Shown: positions 33,595-37,801 of the stretch, one piece after another
Layout: each line of letters begins with the position of its first letter
Position numbering within the stretch: the first letter of the stretch is position 1
Source: Bradyrhizobium sp. Tv2a-2
Lineage (GTDB): Bacteria > Pseudomonadota > Alphaproteobacteria > Rhizobiales > Xanthobacteraceae
Direction of reading: 5' to 3'
Assembly (NCBI RefSeq): GCF_000472425.1
Contig: NZ_AXAI01000040.1
Location: forward strand, 117-37,917
Length of the DNA: 37,801 nucleotides
Notes under the pieces: generated by a model
What the model was told of the DNA's origin: nothing
The model's input: only the letters and a program-made list of their open reading frames with translations
Database searches by the model: none
Translations under genes and position numbers: made by a program

Positions 33595-34694
33595 TCACAG
33601 TGATTTTGACTCTTTGGGCGTGCCTGGATAGGTGCGCCGCAGTTTGGCGCGGGCTTTGTCTGTTGTGAACATCCAGTTGATACGAGCGCGAGCTTTATTT
33701 CGCTGCCGCTCCCATGCTGCGATCTCGTTTCTAAGGCGTTTTGGATCGGCGATGCGGCGACCGAGACACTGCCCTTGGAGGACGCCGATCTCGATCTCGA
33801 CCATGTTGAGTGTTTCGGGCTGTAGTGGAACTCGAGGCGGCGCAGGATGCGGCGGGCCTCGGCGGGCGCAAAGGCCTGGTAGAGAGCGCCGGGGGCATGG
33901 ATCGACAGATTGTCCTGCACGACACGGATGCAGGCGGCCTTGGGGTAATGGACATCGACATAATCCACGGCGGTGCGCCGTTCGGTGACTTTGACCTTGC
34001 GCCAGGCCCGATGCGGATCGAAGGCGACGAAGAGATTGACGGTGCCGTTGCGACGGTACTCGTAATCGTAACGCTCGCGCTTTCCCGGCTCAGGTGGGAT
34101 CGGCCGGCGCACCTCGCCGATGAGCTGGACGGGGGTTTCGTCGAAGCAGACCAGCGGCCGCTCGGGATCACTCGCTTCAGCGTAGAGATCGAGCACATCT
34201 TCCATGCGGGCGACGTATTCGCCATCGACATGGGGAATGCACCACGTGTCCCTACGCCACGGCTTGAGGTCATTATCGGCCAGCCGTCGGCGCACGGTCT
34301 CGCCTGACAGGCTGTCATGATCGGTGAGCTTGACCATCGCGTCGGCCAGCAGCGCCAGCGTCCAGCGCCTCCGGCCGGCGTGCGGTTTGGCGCACGCGGT
34401 CGCCACCAGCAGGGCTTCCTCCTTGCCGGTCAGCTTGCGCTCCGCACCGGGGCGCGGCTCCTCACTCAAGGCCCGGTCGAGATTGCCTTCCACGAAGCGG
34501 CGTTTGGTCCGATAGATGGTCGAGGCGCTTACTCTGACGGCCCGGGCAATCTCCTCGTCGCGGCTGCCGGTGTCGACCGCCAGCAAAATCTGGGCCCGCT
34601 TGAGTTTGCGAGCGGCATGCTTGCCGCCACTCAGCATCGCCGTCAGTTCCTCTCGCTCGGCTTGGCTCAATTCGACCCGATAACGTACATTCAT
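33595..34694 (-). pseudogene. IS630-family transposase with a small internal deletion
   Basis: The ATG is at the complement of 34692-34694 with AAGGAGG before it. The N-terminus has the helix-turn-helix (SRDEEIARAVRVSASTIYRTK). The DDE domain follows, with CFDETPVQLIGE (first Asp) and VVQDNLSIHAPGALYQAF (second Asp). After YSPKH the sequence jumps to LNMVEIEIGVLQGQCLGRR in another frame: about ten bases that would encode GSW are missing near 33811. The third catalytic residue, the Glu in MVEIEIG, is therefore lost from the main product. The real end is the frame 33804-33595. Confidence 0.85.
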
Positions 34695-34732
34695 GCTTCG
34701 CCTCCTTGTCGGAGGCCGGGACGAATCCTGCT

Positions 34733-35014
34733 ATGAGTCAAAAATCAGGCGCACGCTTTACCGAGAAGCAGGGCCATTATCTGGCTTTCATTCATGCCTA
34801 TTCGTACATGTTCGGACAGCCACCGGCCGAAGCCGACATCCAGCGCCATTTCCGCGTCAGCCCGCCGTCGGTCCACCAGATGATCGTCACCCTCGAACGC
34901 AACGGCTTCATTCGCCGTCAGCCCGGCGTTCCCAGGAGCATCGTGATTCTCTTGCCTCCCGAAAACTTGCCCATCCTCGAATGGCTCGGTATCAAATCGT
35001 CAAAATCACCGTGA
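34733..35014 (+). CDS. Small winged-helix DNA-binding protein inside the IS630 element
   Basis: The 93-residue protein is LexA/MarR-like: EKQGHYLAFIHAYSYMFGQP, AEADIQRHFRVSPPSVHQMI and VTLERNGFIRRQPGVPRSI form a winged helix-turn-helix. It is encoded divergently from the transposase and lies fully within the inverted repeats, so it travels with the element, perhaps as a repressor. I use the ATG at 34733; the frame extends to a TTG at 34706. The ribosome-binding site is weak. Confidence 0.72.
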   Translation: MSQKSGARFTEKQGHYLAFIHAYSYMFGQPPAEADIQRHFRVSPPSVHQMIVTLERNGFIRRQPGVPRSIVILLPPENLPILEWLGIKSSKSP

Positions 35015-35281
35015 TGAATCACTTTAGTGCCTTCTGTAATGGGCCTTTGTTCGTCAAGTCCCTCTGAACAAATCTCATCGCCAGGATCATGCTTCTGTCC
35101 GTGGTCGGCACGAAGACCGCCACACCATGCCATCAGATCCAGAGCCGACAGGTCAATCTAGGACGCGTGATTAGCAGCAGCATTCACAGCACTACTCACG
35201 ACCTTGCCAAGCTCTCGTCCCGGCGACGGGACCCTCAGGAGAACGTACCGTTTCCGGCTCGTTCCGAATCTTCTCCACCTC

Positions 35282-36313
35282 CTATGCAGCCGCAGCGGTC
35301 TTGCTCCAGCGGAACTCGGTCGCGTCCACCCACATGCGATGCAGCACAACGCCCAACTTGCGAGCAAGGGCCACTTTGGCGCGCTTCATGCCGCGCCGTC
35401 GCGCAACCTCGAGTGCCCAGCGCTTCAGGCTCGAGAAGCGTGTCGCATGCGTCAGCATGATATGCGCCGCTTCAAAGAGCGCGGTGCGTACCATGGCGTC
35501 GCCGACCTTGCTGATGACGCCGTCCCGGTCGGTCTCACCCGACTGATATTTTTTCGGCGTGAGCCCGAAGTAGGCGCCGATCGTACTGGATTTTACGAAC
35601 CGCGATGGATCATCTACCGCCGAGCGGTATGTCAGGGCGACCAAAGCGCCGACGCCAGGTGTGCTCATCAATCGCCGGCAAATTTCGTCGGCCCGCGCGA
35701 TTTTCAGCATCTCGCGATGCAGCCTGGTGAACTCGTTCCACAATGCCATCCTCGCAGCGAGCATCGCGCCAATCACCGTTTCCAGGGTCACGTGCCCCGC
35801 TGTCAGTTCCCGAATGCGCGCTTCAAACCGTCCACGGCTCACTTCGCCGACCTTCAGCCCATAGCCACGCAAAATCCCGCGGATGCTGAGTTCGACGTCG
35901 AGAAGCTTGCCTTGCAGAAGCTTGCGCCCAATGAGAAGGGCGCGGGTGTCCTTGCAAGGCACCGATTTCGCGTGAACCGGACGGTACCAGCCCATCCGCA
36001 GCAACTGAGCGATCCCGCGGGCATCCTTCCGGTCGGTCTTGACGGTCATGGCTGAGAGTGCTGCTTTCACATGCCGTGTCTCGAGCAAAACCGCATCGCG
36101 TCCGCCGGCCACAAGCCCGGCATGCAGCCACTGCGACAACGGCCCTGCCTCGAGCCCAATGCGGCTGATTGGTAATTCCAGCTCGTCGAAATAGCCAATA
36201 AGCACCTCAGGCTCGCTGGCGACCTTGACCTCGCGGACGACCTTGCCAGTCCCGTCAACAACGCAGATGCTGCTCTCTTTCAAAGACACGTCGATCCCCG
36301 CATAATAGTCCAT
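35282..36313 (-). CDS. IS110-family transposase
   Basis: The 343-residue enzyme is intact. The N-terminal DEDD (RuvC-like) domain begins MDYYAGIDVSLKESSICVVD, with the first Asp in GIDVS, the Glu in RIGLEAGPLSQWL, and the later Asp pair in KTDRKDARGIAQ. The C-terminal Transposase_20 domain has LMSTPGVGALVALTYRSA, the SSTIGAYFGLTPKKYQSGE block and the catalytic-serine region. Such enzymes move DNA without making inverted-repeat intermediates of the DDE kind and are guided by a bridge RNA transcribed from the element. The ATG is at the complement of 36311-36313. Confidence 0.92.
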   Translation of the reverse strand: MDYYAGIDVSLKESSICVVDGTGKVVREVKVASEPEVLIGYFDELELPISRIGLEAGPLSQWLHAGLVAGGRDAVLLETRHVKAALSAMTVKTDRKDARGIAQLLRMGWYRPVHAKSVPCKDTRALLIGRKLLQGKLLDVELSIRGILRGYGLKVGEVSRGRFEARIRELTAGHVTLETVIGAMLAARMALWNEFTRLHREMLKIARADEICRRLMSTPGVGALVALTYRSAVDDPSRFVKSSTIGAYFGLTPKKYQSGETDRDGVISKVGDAMVRTALFEAAHIMLTHATRFSSLKRWALEVARRRGMKRAKVALARKLGVVLHRMWVDATEFRWSKTAAAA

Positions 36314-36424
36314 GGCTGTTCCTCACTTGATGCCTGGAGCCGATCATTCGGACTCCGTTTCAACATCATCATTCTGAGGGACAGCCACCTAACCTGGCTA
36401 GGCTCGCCAAGGCCGGCCCATTAC
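36314..36424 (-). other. Non-coding segment upstream of the IS110 transposase (possible bridge RNA region)
   Basis: In IS110-group elements the bridge RNA is encoded between the element end and the transposase start. This 111-bp segment has short self-complementary stretches (for example CTGGAGCCGATCATTCGGACTC can fold) but is shorter than typical bridge RNA regions. The longer 35036-35281 segment is the alternative, as in the IS1111 group. I cannot identify guide loops by eye. Confidence 0.3.
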
Positions 36425-36439
36425 GGCATCTAGATGCAG

Positions 36440-36516
36440 AGGTTTTGACTCGTTGAACTTGGCGTGATTTGTCCGGGGACGCTGGATAGGCACGCGCCAT
36501 TTTGGCGCAGGCCTTC
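36440..36516 (-). pseudogene. C-terminal remnant of another IS630-type transposase
   Basis: The minus-strand reading KACAKMARAYPASPDKSR resembles the end of the IS630 transposase at 33595 (KARAKLRRTYPGTPKESK). The DNA also aligns by eye: TTTTGACTC, then CTGGATAGG followed by a CGC-rich stretch and TTTGGCGC. Only this end is left, on the far side of the IS110 copy. Confidence 0.6.
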
Positions 36517-36663
36517 CGGGGCGCGTCGCTCGGTCACCTGCCGAGGCGCCGGATCCCGAGCGGCCACTGGTCTGCTCACATGGGGATTGAGTGTGTCAAG
36601 GTGGTTGGTCAGCTCTTTGTTCGATTGCAGGCCAGCTCTTCGTCCCGACCTTGGAGCTTTAGA

Positions 36664-36749
36664 GATGGCGCGCGCAGATCAAGTCAAAGGCCGGCCCCGT
36701 AGGGCCGCCGCGCAGCGGCTTGGCCTTGACTTGATCTGCGCGCGCCATC
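36664..36749. repeat. Long near-perfect inverted repeat with two inner hairpins
   Basis: The arm at 36664-36692 (GATGGCGCGCGCAGATCAAG and on to GGCC) pairs with 36722-36749; the only mismatch is one extra A in the left arm. The loop holds two further hairpins, GGCCC-CGTA-GGGCC and GCCGC-GCA-GCGGC, giving a branched, tRNA-like or cruciform shape. It is not a terminator, as no T-run follows. It could be a small mobile palindromic element. Confidence 0.8.
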
Positions 36750-37044
36750 AGGCTGATGTGGTCGGGCGTAGGCTGGCCAGATAACTCCTTCTTTTCGATG
36801 GCGATCCAAGGTCGAGCCAGTTTTTGGCAATCTGGTTTACTTGCCAGATCAAACTCACATTCGGTCGTCGCGCGAGGCAACTGCACCAACATTCCGCTTG
36901 CGGCGGGCAGGCTCGAGAGGACGAGACCATTCTTCGATGCGGCTTTTTGAGGCCGTGCAGACCATCGGTTCGTCCACCCGGATCGGCTGAGGCTGATCGA
37001 ACCTCGGCAGATTGGTTTTGAGTTTGCTGGGGAGAGTGCTTGTG
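36750..37044. other. No supported gene between the hairpin and the IS110 fragment
   Basis: Short frames on both strands carry no domain. The sequence looks like mixed IS debris. Confidence 0.4.
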
Positions 37045-37617
37045 TTAGGCGACGGACTTCATCAGGGCTCCCTCAATCACGACGCCAGCGGTTACGTACT
37101 TCCACAGAGCCACGAGCAGCTTGCGGGCCAGCGCCACGATCGCACGCTTGCGGCCGCGCTGACTGTGCGTCTTGAACCACCGCGTCAGAGCCGATTGTTC
37201 CTGGTGGCGCACCCACAGCCAGGCGAGCTGGACCATGGTTGTGCGCAGCCGCGGATTGCCGGCCTTCGACACGCCCTGCTCGCGTTCGATACCGCCACTC
37301 CGCCATGGCGTGGCCGCAAGACCGGCATAGGCAGCAACCTGACGACGGTTGTCGAAGTGGCGGTAGAAGGCCTCCGACCAGAGAACGCCGGCGAAGTTGG
37401 CGCCCATTCCCTTCAAGGCGAGCAGCATTGTGACCGGGGCCGGTGCGCCCTTCTTCTCGCCGGCTGGCTTTCCCGCCTCGACGAGGAGAGCATCCTGCGC
37501 GGCCTCCACTGCCTTGATCTGCGGATTCCAATGATCGCGCGCAGGTATTCCAATCTGATGCCGCGCAGCGTTCCGATCTGATCGCGCGCAGGTGAAGTAC
37601 CCGATCGTTAGAGGCAA
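37045..37617 (-). pseudogene. IS110/IS116-type transposase, C-terminal fragment
   Basis: The minus frame encodes the Transposase_20 half of a second, different IS110-family enzyme: LLALKGMGANFAGVLWSEAF, NRRQVAAYAGLAATPWRSGG, REQGVSKAGNPRLRTTMVQL and a basic tail ending LLVALWKYVTAG. The preceding linker (IKAVEAAQDALLVEAGK) is present, but the N-terminal DEDD domain is not; the first 25 or so residues of the frame look unrelated. It is thus 5'-truncated and cannot transpose alone. Confidence 0.82.
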
Positions 37618-37801
37618 TTGGCACTTTCGCTAGCCCATGGTCAAGCGGTTGCCGGAGAGATCACGTCTGATGTTTGATGGTGTCGCTCGACGGAGCGAAG
37701 CTGACCGGACGCGCACCCCCAACAGTGCCGTAGCGGTCGGTCAGATTCGCGGGCTGCAGTCTCGGTCTTCATAGGCCGACCGCGTAGTCAATGCCGAGGA
37801 A
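37618..37801. other. Tail of the window, no supported gene
   Basis: No open frame with a recognisable product. The sequence could be IS non-coding DNA, but I cannot assign it. Confidence 0.35.

Larger units (their letters stand above)
33592..35017. mobile_element. IS630-family insertion sequence
   Basis: Terminal inverted repeats of 19 bp, TCATCACAGTGATTTTGAC at 33592-33610 and the complement of 34999-35017, differ at one position. Between them lie a transposase gene on the minus strand and a small divergent winged-helix gene. The left end sits inside jetD. The transposase TGA lies within the left repeat. The exact outer limits and TA duplication could not be set. Confidence 0.85.
35036..36424. 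mobile_element. IS110-family insertion sequence, apparently complete
   Basis: An intact transposase gene is flanked by about 245 bp (left) and 110 bp (right) of non-coding DNA. GTAATGGGCC at 35036-35045 and GGCCCATTAC at 36415-36424 are perfect inverted copies and may mark the ends. IS110 elements usually lack terminal repeats, though the IS1111 group has subterminal ones. The limits are therefore provisional. Confidence 0.6.

Noticed and set aside
37012..37581. Plus-strand ORF of 189 codons
   Set aside because: Antisense shadow of the IS110-type transposase fragment on the minus strand.
1..37801. CRISPR arrays, tRNA or rRNA genes
   Set aside because: No regularly spaced repeats and no tRNA or rRNA-like sequence were noticed on reading; the region from 28800 to 28903 was considered but only forms a terminator hairpin.

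Overview
The window looks like part of the symbiosis island of a Bradyrhizobium-type rhizobium (Alphaproteobacteria). The basis is gene content and order. nifDKENX is followed by the NifX-associated gene, a small CCE_0567-like gene and nif-specific ferredoxin III, and then by separate NifA/sigma-54 units for iscA-nfu-nifS-nifT-SIR2 and nifB-fdxN-nifZ. No nifH lies next to nifD, an arrangement typical of Bradyrhizobium. The sequence is GC-rich, and the right end is full of insertion sequences. The species call is inference.

Layout. 1-219 is the end of a SufS cysteine desulfurase. 220-1442 is mostly non-coding, with one small conserved-looking minus-strand ORF, and it carries two NifA sites and a -24/-12 promoter before nifD. 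1443-9155 is one tightly packed operon: nifD, nifK, nifE, nifN, nifX, the DUF269 gene, a 66-aa gene and fdxB. 9169-16426 is a looser, decaying stretch. It holds a broken ferredoxin-NADP reductase, a Crp/Fnr regulator, a Rieske protein, a broken DUF2130 gene, a broken second Rieske copy, and an unrecognised 196-aa gene whose C-terminal remnant also follows the first Rieske gene. 16573-19620 is a NifA/sigma-54 unit for an A-type carrier, an Nfu scaffold, nifS, nifT and a SIR2-like gene. 19779-25769 is another such unit: nifB, fdxN, an uncertain ORF, a TPR gene, a 4Fe4S leucine-rich-repeat-variant gene, nifZ, a broken second nifZ-like gene, DUF3024, DUF6129 and a DegT-fold protein without its PLP lysine.

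How the genes work together. NifD/NifK form the MoFe protein. NifB makes the FeS core of the cofactor, NifEN matures it and NifX carries intermediates. NifS supplies sulfur; the A-type carrier and Nfu protein supply clusters. FdxB and FdxN are probable electron donors. NifZ and NifT are accessory factors. Three GG-N10-GC promoters (TGGCATG-N4-TTGCY), each preceded by at least one TGT-N10-ACA site, tie the three main units to NifA and RpoN.

26.3-37.8 kb is a different kind of region. It looks like a graveyard of defence genes broken by insertion sequences: a HEPN-like protein, a truncated AAA ATPase, a frameshifted Abi_2-type HEPN gene beside a strong hairpin, and a dismantled Wadjet (JetABCD) locus. 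The Wadjet remnant keeps pieces of jetA, jetC and jetD and has lost jetB. It is cut at its left end by an IS1-family fragment and at its right end by an IS630-family element. An IS110-family copy, further IS remnants and a long perfect-stem hairpin fill the rest. The most notable non-nif content is this Wadjet/Abi remnant, and the duplicated Rieske + 196-aa module in which each copy has lost a different partner.
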